Assembly: GCA_963674835.2 (NCBI GenBank)
Contig: CAXXKC010000003.1
Span: 2,852,001-2,916,000, forward strand
Length of the DNA stretch: 64,000 bases
DNA from: G963674835 sp963674835
GTDB taxonomy: Bacteria > Planctomycetota > Planctomycetia > Pirellulales > Thermoguttaceae
Reading direction: 5' to 3'
Part shown: positions 56,925 to 64,000 of the stretch, one piece after another
Layout of the letters: every line of letters begins with the position of its first letter
Position numbering within the stretch: the first letter of the stretch is position 1
Notes under the pieces: generated by a model
Databases searched by the model: none
What the model was told of the DNA's origin: nothing
Seen by the model: the letters and a program-made list of their open reading frames with translations, nothing else
Made by a program: the position numbers and the translations under genes

Positions 56925-57713
56925 TCAGATGTCGGCTTCGATCTGGACGATGGCTTTCTCGGCGGTCGAACGCACGACGACATGCTCGTCGAACAACAGC
57001 AACCGGAGGTCGGACAGCGCTTCTACTGCGAGCTTCCCAAGCAGTCCGAGAGATCCCGCCCCAATAACCCTATCGAGCCACTCGTCGGCGATGAGAAGGT
57101 CTCGACTGACTGACACATAGTCCTCCGCATCACCGGTGGTTTTGTAGATCGCCTCCGCCGCCGCGAGGCGCATTCCTGACCATTCGTGATGGAGCAGGTC
57201 GAGCAGGATGGGGAGAGCACCGATACCAGACGGACCGAGATCGCCGATCTTCTCGACAGAACTGGTCGGGCAGTTGCCGATGTTGGCGATCAGCACATCG
57301 ACCATCTCGTCGGTTTGCCCTGGATCGACCCGTGCGATTGCCCCAGTGGCGACGATGACAATCCAATCATCGTCGGGGATGTCCAGCCATTTGCGGAGGA
57401 CAGGAACGGCATGTCTCGCCCTCACCCCAAAGCGAACCAGTGGACCAATCGCACAGACTCGCACGGTCCGATCAGGATCTGCCAGGGCATTGATGATCGC
57501 AGGCAACGCCCTGTCGTCCGGTGGGACTGCGTCCAGCATTTCCAAAGCAAGGATTCGGACGTAGCGATCCTGGTCGGTCACGCCTTCCAGAAGGACGGGA
57601 ATGATGTCGTCGGAAGTCGTCGAAAGGACGGCGAGTGCGTCGTCCGCCCGTTCGGGGTGAGTCTGGTGGGCATGCTGGCGAAGGATGTCGATGGGTTTCA
57701 CGATCACGCCCAT
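56925..57713 (-). CDS. HEAT-repeat protein
   Basis: 262 residues composed of HEAT-type helical pairs: TSDDIIPVLLEGVTDQDRYVRILALEMLDAV, DRALPAIINALADPDRTVRVCAIGPLVRFG, ARHAVPVLRKWLDIPDDDWIVIVATGAIARV, GIGALPILLDLLHHEWSGMRLAAAEAIYKTTG and a last pair near the C-terminus. Such solenoids bind proteins; partner unknown. No signal or membrane segment is present. No clear ribosome-binding site precedes ATG 57713, but a copy of the island motif is 12 bases upstream, unusually close. It is flanked by short hypotheticals on the same strand. Confidence 0.78.
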   Translation of the reverse strand: MGVIVKPIDILRQHAHQTHPERADDALAVLSTTSDDIIPVLLEGVTDQDRYVRILALEMLDAVPPDDRALPAIINALADPDRTVRVCAIGPLVRFGVRARHAVPVLRKWLDIPDDDWIVIVATGAIARVDPGQTDEMVDVLIANIGNCPTSSVEKIGDLGPSGIGALPILLDLLHHEWSGMRLAAAEAIYKTTGDAEDYVSVSRDLLIADEWLDRVIGAGSLGLLGKLAVEALSDLRLLLFDEHVVVRSTAEKAIVQIEADI

Positions 57714-57724
57714 GTCAGTGCTGG

Positions 57725-57736
57725 TTGCTGGTCTCC
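57725..57736 (-). promoter_or_regulatory. island motif copy
   Basis: TTGCTGGTCTCC (plus strand), 12 bases upstream of the HEAT-protein ATG at 57713. Confidence 0.45.
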
Positions 57737-58066
57737 ATTAGAACCACGATGCGAACACGGGACCTTCACCGCCCTGGCGGACATGGTCCACAAGTGCCTT
57801 CGCATGCTGGTAGTCCGCCATCACGCCCTTGTGGTGATGGCGGAAGTGGACTGCCTTTCTGAGGGCTCGGACGCCTACTTCCTGGACCGAAATCTTGCCC
57901 TTCTGCGCCCAATCGCAATACCATTCGCAGTGGAAGGGTTCGCCGCGCTTGTGCGCGGCGATGGCATTGGCTGCGCCCTCGGGTGTGAAATACCCCAACG
58001 AGGCGCAGATTATTGACGGTCGCAGAAGTAGTGAACTGATTTACAGGTCGGTTCGTATGGGTATGC

Positions 58067-59085
58067 ATGGGACGAACACTTGGAACCAAGGCGGAGCAAG
58101 AAGCTCGGCGTGTCGCAGCCGGCCGGCTTCTTCTGGCCGGCAGCAAGAGCATCGACGTGGCTTGCGCTTTGAATGTAGCGACCTCGTCGGTTGGGCGATG
58201 GAAAGCGATTGTCCAATGCCAAGGCCTCGAAGGCCTGCGGACCAAGTCGCCCACCGGGCGACCACCCAAGTTGCCCAAGGCACGATTGAAAACGCTCACA
58301 CGCATCCTTCTCAAGGGCGCCCTGGCTGCCGGATTTTCGTCCGATCTGTGGACCGGGAAACGCGTCGCTCAAGTCATTCGCCAAAGATTCAACGTCGACT
58401 ACCATCCCCATCATGTGCTGAAGATCCTCCGGCAACTGACCCTAACACTGCAAAAACCGCAGCGTCGAGCACGACAACAAGACCCCGACGCACTGGAGCG
58501 TTGGCGAAACGTCGAGTGGCCGCGGATAAAAAAGGGGCGGCCCGTTGGCGTCGGCCGATAGTGTTTTTGGACGAATCCGGCTTCCTGCTTCAGCCGACCG
58601 TCCGTCGAACCTGGGCACCATCGGGGCGGACGCCCATCTTGGTCGAATCGGCCCGGCGTGATCGACTCTCGGCGATCGGAGCCTTTTCGATTTCGCCTCT
58701 TCGCCGACGAATGGACTTCTTTTTTCAGTTGCACGGCCGCAACATCGACACGTCGCTTCTGATCGCGTTCCTGCGTAGCCTGCACCGTCGTTTTCGGCGT
58801 CGGCTTGTGCTCGTCTGGGACAATCTCCCTGCCCATTTCAAGACGGCCAAGTATTTCGCGATCAAGCATCCGTCTTGGTTCCGCTTCGAACCCTTGCCGT
58901 CCTACTGTCCCGAGTTGAATCCGGTGGAAGGCGTGTGGAGCTACGTCAAACACGGGTGCCAAGCCAACTTCGCGCCCACCGACGCCCACCATCTCCGCCA
59001 ACAAACCACCCATTCCCTGTCGTCTCTCCGCCGCAATCAGAATCTCTTGCCCCGTTTCCTCGAACACACAAAACTCCTGCTCTAA
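58067..59085 (+). CDS. IS630-family transposase, produced by -1 frameshift
   Basis: The first frame (58067-58561) encodes the helix-turn-helix half: AAGRLLLAGSKSIDVACALNVATSSVGRWKAIV, GRPPKLPKARL, and a winged segment VIRQRFNVDYHPHHVLKILRQL. The second frame (ending 59085) encodes the DDE half: first Asp in IVFLDESGFLL, second Asp in LVLVWDNLPAHF, Glu in NPVEGVWSYVKHG. The zero frame passes through A_AAA_AAG at 58528-58534, a classical -1 slippery heptamer; slipping there gives KKGAARWRRPIVFLDESG and a fusion of about 339 residues, the normal IS630 length. The feature covers both frames; without frameshifting only the DNA-binding half would be made. Confidence 0.88.
58528..58534 (+). promoter_or_regulatory. 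programmed -1 frameshift heptamer A_AAA_AAG
   Basis: In the zero frame ATA-AAA-AAG-GGG the heptamer is in the canonical phase, followed by a GC-rich stretch that could form a stimulating structure. It lies where the two transposase frames overlap. Confidence 0.85.
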
Positions 59086-59198
59086 TGGACTCACTACTTC
59101 TGCGACACTCAGTAAATGGGCAACGAGCCGGGGATAGCGGTTCAGGATGTCGTTTTGGTTCATGGTCGTGTTCTCCAGTGGGCGTTGTGGTTGATCGC

Positions 59199-59212
59199 TT
59201 TGTCGGTCTTCC
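59199..59212 (-). promoter_or_regulatory. degenerate island motif
   Basis: TTTGTCGGTCTTCC (plus strand), 36 bases upstream of the original ATG 59163 of the split gene; one base insertion within the GGTCTCC core. Confidence 0.35.
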
Positions 59213-60130
59213 TCAATCGCCGATCTCGTCCTTGTGCCTGGACAGGGTTCGGTAGAAACTCGCCCTGGACTTCCCAGTTTTCTGGCACCAAAACTTCTGT
59301 TGGGCTTTCACGGCGTCGGGGAACATCCGCAGGGCTTCCCGGAGCAGTTTGCTGTCCTGGGATTTGCCGTCGAGTTGTTTGGTGATCGTTTGTTTCCTGC
59401 CGAGAGTTCGGAGTTGTGATTGAACGAGCGGTCTCCAGTCCAGATTCTCCTGACGGGCATACACCAACTTCCGCAACGATGGTCCCAGGAGCCGCATGGA
59501 GAGTTGCAGGTCTTCTGAATTGTCGCTGATGAAGTCGATCACCATTGCGCACTCCTCGGGCGTGATACCTCGGAACCCGTTGGCAGAAACTGATCGCATC
59601 AGGTCGATCACTTCGGAGTTCGTGGCGCTCAACTCATAGATGTCGCATCTTGACAACATCGCCCCGAAGGCATCGTTCTTCTTGGGGATGACGTTGGCGG
59701 CGAAAATGAATCTGGCGGTGGTCTCGAAGCGAGGAGGCAAGTCTCTGGGAAGTTGGGAACTGCCGTAGGTCACGATTCGGGGCGACCCCCAAAGTGCCGA
59801 GCGGAGCAGTCCCAAGTGAGCCATGCTGGAAAACATGCTGTCCACGTCGTCGAAGACGATGACCGCATCGTCGCGATACTGAAAAAGCAAGCTGAACAAT
59901 GACAAAGGGGTGCAATGGCTGTTCTGTAACGCGTAATCAACGCCCTCTTCCTCAAGCGTTCGCGTGATCGTGCGTGTCTTACCCAGCCCACCCTGCGCGC
60001 CGAACACGAACAGAGCGTGGCTCAATCGGCGCGCCACCATGCGGACGTGATGCGACAATAGTTTCTGCTTCCGCTCCAGAGTGGGAAGTTCATCATCGGT
60101 TTCCTGGAAGGTGGAATCCTGTTCGTCCAT
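59213..60130 (-). CDS. AAA-type ATPase of the island
   Basis: 305 residues. Walker A is GAQGGLGKT (about residue 45), Walker B is AVIVFDDVDSMF, and FIFAANVIPKK carries a sensor-1 Asn; LPPRFETTARF may supply the arginine finger. The chain resembles small ATPases of plasmid and integrative elements that load or regulate other proteins on DNA. The C-terminal 80 residues are basic and helical (RTLGRKQTITKQLDGK, KSRASFYRTLSRHKDEIGD), possibly a helix-turn-helix. AGGAG precedes ATG 60130 and the island motif lies 38 bases upstream. Substrate and partners are unknown. Confidence 0.75.
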   Translation of the reverse strand: MDEQDSTFQETDDELPTLERKQKLLSHHVRMVARRLSHALFVFGAQGGLGKTRTITRTLEEEGVDYALQNSHCTPLSLFSLLFQYRDDAVIVFDDVDSMFSSMAHLGLLRSALWGSPRIVTYGSSQLPRDLPPRFETTARFIFAANVIPKKNDAFGAMLSRCDIYELSATNSEVIDLMRSVSANGFRGITPEECAMVIDFISDNSEDLQLSMRLLGPSLRKLVYARQENLDWRPLVQSQLRTLGRKQTITKQLDGKSQDSKLLREALRMFPDAVKAQQKFWCQKTGKSRASFYRTLSRHKDEIGD

Positions 60131-60167
60131 TTCATCACTCCTGAGTCCTGCGTTTGTCCTGCTCGTC

Positions 60168-60179
60168 TTTCCGGTCTCC
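60168..60179 (-). promoter_or_regulatory. island motif copy
   Basis: TTTCCGGTCTCC (plus strand), 38 bases upstream of the ATPase ATG at 60130. Confidence 0.55.
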
Positions 60180-60224
60180 TACGGGGCGGTGAACGTCATG
60201 CTCAACCACCCCATTTCCCACGAA

Positions 60225-60830
60225 TCACACCGCGACGATCTGGCGATACCCCAACGCCTCAAATGCCCGTCGGAGTTGGTCCTCATCGGGATACCCGCCC
60301 CTGTCGTCGGTGTTTTCCACGGCGGAAGGATCGTGGTCGGAAAGCCAGCGATACACTTGGGTCTCCCAGTCGTTGGGCAATTCGTAATCGCTCCGAAGTC
60401 GCCACGCCGCGTCGGTCAGGTTCGCGAGGGTGGCTTCGGTCTCCAGTCTGGAGTAGTCCTCTTCGTCGAGGACGGGGTAGTTGGCGAGTCTCACCGCGAT
60501 CTCGTGATACTTCTGGAATGCCGAGGTGATTTCGCCGTTGCGAAAGACACGGATGGCGTAACCGTCGATCCAACCCACTGCCCAGTGGGAATGGTGCTCG
60601 GGAAGGACATCGGGATCGTCCGATTCGGTGAAGGGTTGGAGGGTCTCCTCGATCACTTCGGAATTGCTGAGGTCGAGCAAGCCTGAATCGCGGTGATGGG
60701 TGTAGATGATGCACCAGTCCTGCGGAGAATCGAGGTCTTTGGACCGAATCCAAGCGAAGCACTCGAAGTTCTGCCAGTTTCCTGCGGCTGTTCGCGCTGC
60801 CTCTTCCAGGGTTAGTTCGCCGAGGTCCAT
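60225..60830 (-). CDS. hypothetical island protein
   Basis: 201 residues, starting MDLGELTLEEAARTAAGNWQNFECFAW at ATG 60830 behind AAGGAG. It is acidic and rich in Trp/Tyr (HSHWAVGWIDGYAIRVFRNGEITSAFQKYHEIAVRLANYPVLDEEDYSRLE), and ends AFEALGYRQIVAV. The pattern is that of small uncharacterised proteins frequent in plasmid and island DNA of environmental bacteria; no catalytic motif is visible. The island motif lies 44 bases upstream. The gene lies between the ATPase and ArdC genes on the same strand. Confidence 0.7.
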   Translation of the reverse strand: MDLGELTLEEAARTAAGNWQNFECFAWIRSKDLDSPQDWCIIYTHHRDSGLLDLSNSEVIEETLQPFTESDDPDVLPEHHSHWAVGWIDGYAIRVFRNGEITSAFQKYHEIAVRLANYPVLDEEDYSRLETEATLANLTDAAWRLRSDYELPNDWETQVYRWLSDHDPSAVENTDDRGGYPDEDQLRRAFEALGYRQIVAV

Positions 60831-60873
60831 GACCGGCTCCTTGTGTTCGGAGGTGGTGGTGTTGATGGCGGTG

Positions 60874-60885
60874 TTTCCGGTCTCC
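60874..60885 (-). promoter_or_regulatory. island motif copy
   Basis: TTTCCGGTCTCC (plus strand), 44 bases upstream of the ATG at 60830. Identical to the copies at 55358 and 60168. Confidence 0.55.
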
Positions 60886-60944
60886 CACCAAGAAACCAAA
60901 GCGGGGTGACGCTTCCATTCGCCACCCCATCACCCCCGAGCTGA

Positions 60945-61871
60945 TCACTCCACGATTGCCGGTTCCGCTTCTTCGGCTTCCTCGCTTCGGCTGAACGAGA
61001 GGATGTAGTCAGCGACTTTGTTCGCCCGTGAAGCGGCGGAGAAGATGAATTTCGGATCGTTCTCCATCGCACGGAGCCAGTGCTGGACGTAGGCGAGATG
61101 ATTGTCGAGGCGTTCTCGCAATGGAAGCCCCATCTCGGAGGTCAAGTAACAGCCACTGATCTCAGCAACCAATTCACCGAAGGCGTACTTGTCGCCGTCA
61201 GTTGCATCGTGTCCCAAGCGGGACGGGTGTTCCGCCCAGTGGGAAAGCTCATGCAGGATGGTTTCGTAGTATTCGTGGTTGCGAAACTGACGGCGGAGAG
61301 GCATCTGGATGTAGTCGTGGTTTCGGCTGTAATACGCCTCATTGCCGCCGTGCCGAACCTCCGCTTCGGTCGCGGCGATGACCTGATCGGCACGCTCGCA
61401 TCGCTCGTCGATCTCGGTCGGATCGAGCTTGCAGTGACCGGCACGGAGATGATCGAACGGACCCTGAACCTGATCCAAATTGAACAAGCAGTATGTCCTC
61501 ATCACGGCGAAGGTCTCTTCGGTCTCCTCTCCGTCGCGGATCACCATCTTCACGATGGGCGCGAAGAAGATGATGGTCGTCCCCCACGCTCCTGGCGGGA
61601 CGTTTGCGGGTCTCCTCCGTACGAACCCACCCATTTCTTTCCATTGTTGGTACGTCGCCCACCAGCGGCTCTGAAATCCATGCCTCATTGAGGCGATCTG
61701 CAAGAGCATCGGGTTGATTCCCCTGTACCCCCGACGCGAAACCACGTTGCACGGATGACCGCAGTTCGGGTCATTGGTCCAGGGCTTTCGCCAGGGTGGC
61801 AGGTTGCCCGATTTGAGCGCCTCCAGAATGGTTTGGGTGATGGACTGACGGATTTGCTGTTGGGAAGGCAT
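60945..61871 (-). CDS. ArdC-like antirestriction/ssDNA-binding metallopeptidase protein
   Basis: 308 residues. The N-terminal 130 residues match the ArdC single-strand DNA-binding domain (ITQTILEALKSGNLPPWRKPW, YRGINPMLLQI, WATYQQWKEMGGFVR, GTTIIFFAPIV). The C-terminal half is the associated zinc-metallopeptidase-like domain with the motif ETILHELSHWAEHPSRL and a downstream FGELVAEISGCYL, giving the third ligand Glu. ArdC proteins on conjugative plasmids protect incoming DNA from restriction. ATG 61871 has AGAGGAG upstream and the island motif 42 bases upstream. Its presence strongly suggests the surrounding genes came from a transferable element. Confidence 0.88.
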   Translation of the reverse strand: MPSQQQIRQSITQTILEALKSGNLPPWRKPWTNDPNCGHPCNVVSRRGYRGINPMLLQIASMRHGFQSRWWATYQQWKEMGGFVRRRPANVPPGAWGTTIIFFAPIVKMVIRDGEETEETFAVMRTYCLFNLDQVQGPFDHLRAGHCKLDPTEIDERCERADQVIAATEAEVRHGGNEAYYSRNHDYIQMPLRRQFRNHEYYETILHELSHWAEHPSRLGHDATDGDKYAFGELVAEISGCYLTSEMGLPLRERLDNHLAYVQHWLRAMENDPKFIFSAASRANKVADYILSFSRSEEAEEAEPAIVE

Positions 61872-62533
61872 GTCGTTCTCCTCTTGATCGGGGGTGAATT
61901 GGAACGACTTGCTTTCGGGTCTCCTGCGGGCGGAGGCGTTATGTTGAGACTGAGTGAGATTTGCGACAGGGGAAGGCGAAATCTCGGACCGGAAATTGAG
62001 ACCGAGGGGGAAGTGAGACGCCGGAACTTCAAGAGCAAGAAGAGGTTAGGGCGGAGGTCTCAAAATCTCGTGAGAAACGCCAAACGCGGGCGTGCGGGGG
62101 CGATGGGAACTGGCAGAAATGAGACCGGAGCGGAGATTGTCCACCATTCTTCCCGTCGATGTCCCGTTATCACCCCTTGTTTGTCCAATCACAGAAGCGT
62201 GCAAGGTCAATCTGCCGACTCCGGTGACAGTGGACACACACACTTCATAGTGAGATCGCCGATCAGCAGCTTCACTTCCGAGTCCTCGGAAACGTGGTCA
62301 AGAACACTCTGGAGGCAACCAGTCCTGGTGGAATCGTCAGCGGCATTTGTGGGCGCATTTGGGACTAGGCAGGTGGGAAGCGGGGTTCACACGGATTTCC
62401 GCGTCGTTCAAAACCGACTTCCAGCCGTTTTTGGAAAACCGCTCGCAGGGTTTCCCCTGTTCGTACTTCACTCACTAGGATCAGGCGTCGAAGGCCGCCT
62501 TAACGAGCGTTGAACAGCTTATTAGGGATGACA
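61872..62533. other. intergenic region at the right side of the island
   Basis: About 660 bases with a motif copy at 61913 and nothing else recognised. No repeat of the tRNA-Arg 3' end or other att-like sequence was seen, so the right boundary of the accessory DNA is not defined. Confidence 0.4.
61913..61924 (-). promoter_or_regulatory. island motif copy
   Basis: TTTCGGGTCTCC (plus strand), 42 bases upstream of the ArdC-like ATG at 61871. Identical to the copy at 54515. Confidence 0.55.
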
Positions 62534-63244
62534 TCATCCTTGCGGAATACGCACCAGCCTTGCGTCGCTCGGACCCACTACCTTCAAAATCTTTCCTCCG
62601 CTAAAGTAGCCGCCGTCATCTTGAAGTTCGCACCAAAACACGTCCGCAACGAACTGAAGTGGCTTGCCATTTTCGAGGTCAAACTCCAAAAGGACGAACC
62701 CTCGCTCCAGCCGCTGGTCGTGGGCCAGGCCAACGTCGTGGCAAGAGATGTTCCGCACGCGACCCACCAGGGGCTCTCCCAGTCGGTGGCCCACGTTCCC
62801 GGAGGATTGGAGCAGACGTGTTATCCTCACCGGTTTGTTGAGAGATTGCCTCGCCTCGGCCTGACAGTTGATGCCTTGGGGCGGCGGATACGTAGTGCCT
62901 GGTTGGAGTTGAGCCAAGGCGGTGCGAATTGCATCCGACGACTCCATGTCGCCCATTATATCGTGCAACTTCCGTTCGGCGTTCACCGCAAGCCGTCTTC
63001 TACGAGTGTGGTCTGCCCGCTCCGTCCGAGACCGGTTCAGGACGTCCAGGCCGACCGCTGATGCCAGGCCGAAGGCACCGAAGATTGCCCACCATCGACA
63101 CCACGCTGGACCGACCATCGCGCCAAAGGCGGCGGCGAGCATGCCGAGGCTCAAGTAGGCGATCAGTCGCGTGATCGGCGCCGACTTCGGAGCGTCATTA
63201 TCAACTGATAGGACTGCCTTCGACGTGACATTTGCTCGATTCAT
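62534..63244 (-). CDS. membrane protein with PilZ-like domain
   Basis: 236 residues. Two hydrophobic helices (ITRLIAYLSLGMLAAAFGAM and WWAIFGAFGLASAVGL) are followed by an arginine-rich linker RSRTERADHTRRRR and a C-terminal beta domain (VGRVRNISCHDVGLAHDQRLERGFVLLEFDLENGKPLQFVADVFWCELQDDGGYFSGGKILKVV). The (R/K)NIS-x-GVGL-type strand, here RNISCHDVGL, is that of PilZ domains, which bind cyclic di-GMP; the upstream RxxxR may be supplied by RTRLLQ-type sequence but is not clear. The next gene upstream is a diguanylate cyclase, so a c-di-GMP circuit is likely. ATG 63244 has AGGTG upstream. Confidence 0.65.
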   Translation of the reverse strand: MNRANVTSKAVLSVDNDAPKSAPITRLIAYLSLGMLAAAFGAMVGPAWCRWWAIFGAFGLASAVGLDVLNRSRTERADHTRRRRLAVNAERKLHDIMGDMESSDAIRTALAQLQPGTTYPPPQGINCQAEARQSLNKPVRITRLLQSSGNVGHRLGEPLVGRVRNISCHDVGLAHDQRLERGFVLLEFDLENGKPLQFVADVFWCELQDDGGYFSGGKILKVVGPSDARLVRIPQG

Positions 63245-63274
63245 GTTGCACCTGGCTGGGGATTTTCTCTGACT

Positions 63275-64000
63275 TTATGAGCGGCTTGCGCCGGGCCACA
63301 CTGCGACCCTATTGCGTCCGGCAGCTTTGGCTCCATACAACGCGTGGTCCGCGTGCTCCACCAAAAGCTCGGCATTGGGTGCCTCAACCGCGTCCGCCAC
63401 TCCAAAACTCGCCGTTGTCCGAATGGACTCTGCTTCGGCCAGCATGTTAACCTTCTCCACCTCCCGGCGGCAACGTTCGGCCAAGTGAACTGCTCCCGAC
63501 ATCCCCTCGTTTGGAACCACAACTGCAAACTCCTCACCCCCATACCGCACCGGGAGATCGGCCTCTCGGCATTGCCTGGCAATGGTCCTGGCCACCTCCT
63601 GGAGCACTTTGTCACCGATGCTGTGGCCGTAGGTGTCGTTGACGCGTTTGAAGTAGTCGATATCAGCCATGATGAACGAGAGCTCGCCCCCATGCCGCTG
63701 CATCCGCGACCACTCCATCCGAAGTCGATCCATCAGCGCTCGGCGATTAGGAAGGCCCGTCAGAGGGTCAATGTGCGCATGTTCGATCAGGAGGTCCTGA
63801 AGCTGCTTGGTTCTCATCGCCGCTCGAACCCGGGCCCTGAGCTCGAAGTCGTCGAATGGTTTCGTAATGTAATCGACGGCACCCAGGTCGAGCCCACGAA
63901 CCTTGTCGCCGGATGTCCCTGATCCGGAAAGGAACAGGACCGGTATCATGCACAACTCCGGGTCAGCTTTGAGGATTCGGCATACGTCGAAGCCACTCAT
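63275..64000 (-). CDS. response regulator with GGDEF diguanylate cyclase domain (5' end outside window)
   Basis: The visible 241 residues begin inside a receiver domain (MSGFDVCRILKADPELCMIPVLFLSG, then DYITKPFDDFELRARVRAAM with the conserved Lys-Pro), so the phospho-acceptor Asp lies outside the window. A GGDEF domain follows: DPLTGLPNRRALMDRL, FIMADIDYFKRVNDTYGHSIGD and the active-site RYGGEEF, an active GGEEF variant; ASFGVAD and ADHALYGAKAAGRNRV complete it. It should make cyclic di-GMP upon phosphorylation. No RxxD inhibitory site directly before GGEEF is evident. The frame continues to the window edge. Confidence 0.93.
   Translation of the reverse strand: MSGFDVCRILKADPELCMIPVLFLSGSGTSGDKVRGLDLGAVDYITKPFDDFELRARVRAAMRTKQLQDLLIEHAHIDPLTGLPNRRALMDRLRMEWSRMQRHGGELSFIMADIDYFKRVNDTYGHSIGDKVLQEVARTIARQCREADLPVRYGGEEFAVVVPNEGMSGAVHLAERCRREVEKVNMLAEAESIRTTASFGVADAVEAPNAELLVEHADHALYGAKAAGRNRVAVWPGASRS

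Larger units (their letters stand above)
58013..59112 (+). mobile_element. IS630-family insertion sequence, 1100 bp
   Basis: Inverted repeats share the core GTCGCAGAAGTAGTGA (58019-58034 on the left; inverse at 59091-59106 on the right), and both ends are flanked by TA (58011-58012 and 59113-59114), the target duplicated by IS630 elements. It carries two overlapping frames of one transposase and interrupts a 107-codon island gene. Confidence 0.9.
57738..59163 (-). pseudogene. small island gene split by IS630 insertion
   Basis: The gene starts at ATG 59163 (MNQNDILNRYPRLVAHL) behind GGAG and is cut at 59113-59114. Its remainder runs from 58012 to 57738 (ICASLGYFTPEGAANAIAAHKRGEPFHCEWYCDWAQKG...). 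Deleting the IS and one copy of the TA target joins the parts in one frame of 107 codons plus stop. The protein has an aromatic C-rich region and a basic helix (LRKAVHFRHHHKGVMADYQHAKALVDHV) but no recognised family. The remaining fragment is open from a TTG at 57998 and might still be translated. A degenerate island motif (TTTGTCGGTCTTCC, 59199-59212) lies upstream of the original start. Confidence 0.88.

Noticed and set aside
62100..62533. attR candidate matching the tRNA-Arg 3' end
   Set aside because: I looked for a repeat of the T-arm/acceptor sequence here and around 54.3 kb and found none.

Overview
This window looks like a chromosome segment from a planctomycete, probably Pirellulales-like. 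The giant secreted protein carries the planctomycete LEPLEERRLL signature near its N-terminus. The LRR protein has the typical RxSLRSLLVLTLIVA membrane anchor. Large secreted carbohydrate-active proteins, a long RpoD-like sigma factor and many small planctomycete-type hypothetical genes agree with this. The lineage is inferred; no marker gene was compared.

Layout. (1) 1-15.6 kb is core and stress/signalling: the 3' end of pyruvate carboxylase with its biotin ligase, a transglutaminase-like protein, an ISAs1-type insertion sequence inserted over the last codons of an LRR membrane protein, an RpoD-like sigma factor, a stand-alone histidine-kinase ATPase domain coupled to a 64-residue ORF, an HtrA protease, a CBS membrane protein, and an NtrB/NtrC-type two-component pair. 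(2) 15.6-36.8 kb is one ORF of about 7060 residues: RTX-like, Calx-beta, lectin-like, cadherin, fibro-slime, vWA and He_PIG repeats followed by an RHS/YD barrel and a unique 280-residue C-terminus. (3) 37-44 kb holds an acyltransferase/PaaK-like ligase pair, a secreted glycoside-hydrolase-like protein, a transposase remnant and a 5'-truncated HpcH/HpaI aldolase. (4) 44.4-62.5 kb is accessory DNA starting at a tRNA-Arg(CCG): a lipoprotein/membrane pair, a three-gene secreted polysaccharide-degradation cluster, several insertion sequences, a tyrosine recombinase, and a run of small same-strand genes (small hypotheticals, HEAT, AAA ATPase, ArdC-like antirestriction). (5) 62.5-64 kb returns to likely backbone genes: a PilZ-like protein and a response-regulator diguanylate cyclase cut by the window end.

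The least explained signal is a recurring intergenic motif, GGAGACC(S)GAAA, lying upstream of nearly every small gene of the recombinase-linked island, usually 38-44 bases before the start codon, with one copy also upstream of the first gene after the tRNA. It suggests shared regulation or a shared assembly mechanism for the island. Other well-supported observations are three insertion sequences whose exact ends and target duplications can be read, one of which splits a small island gene that can be rebuilt base for base, and an A_AAA_AAG frameshift site joining the two halves of an IS630 transposase.
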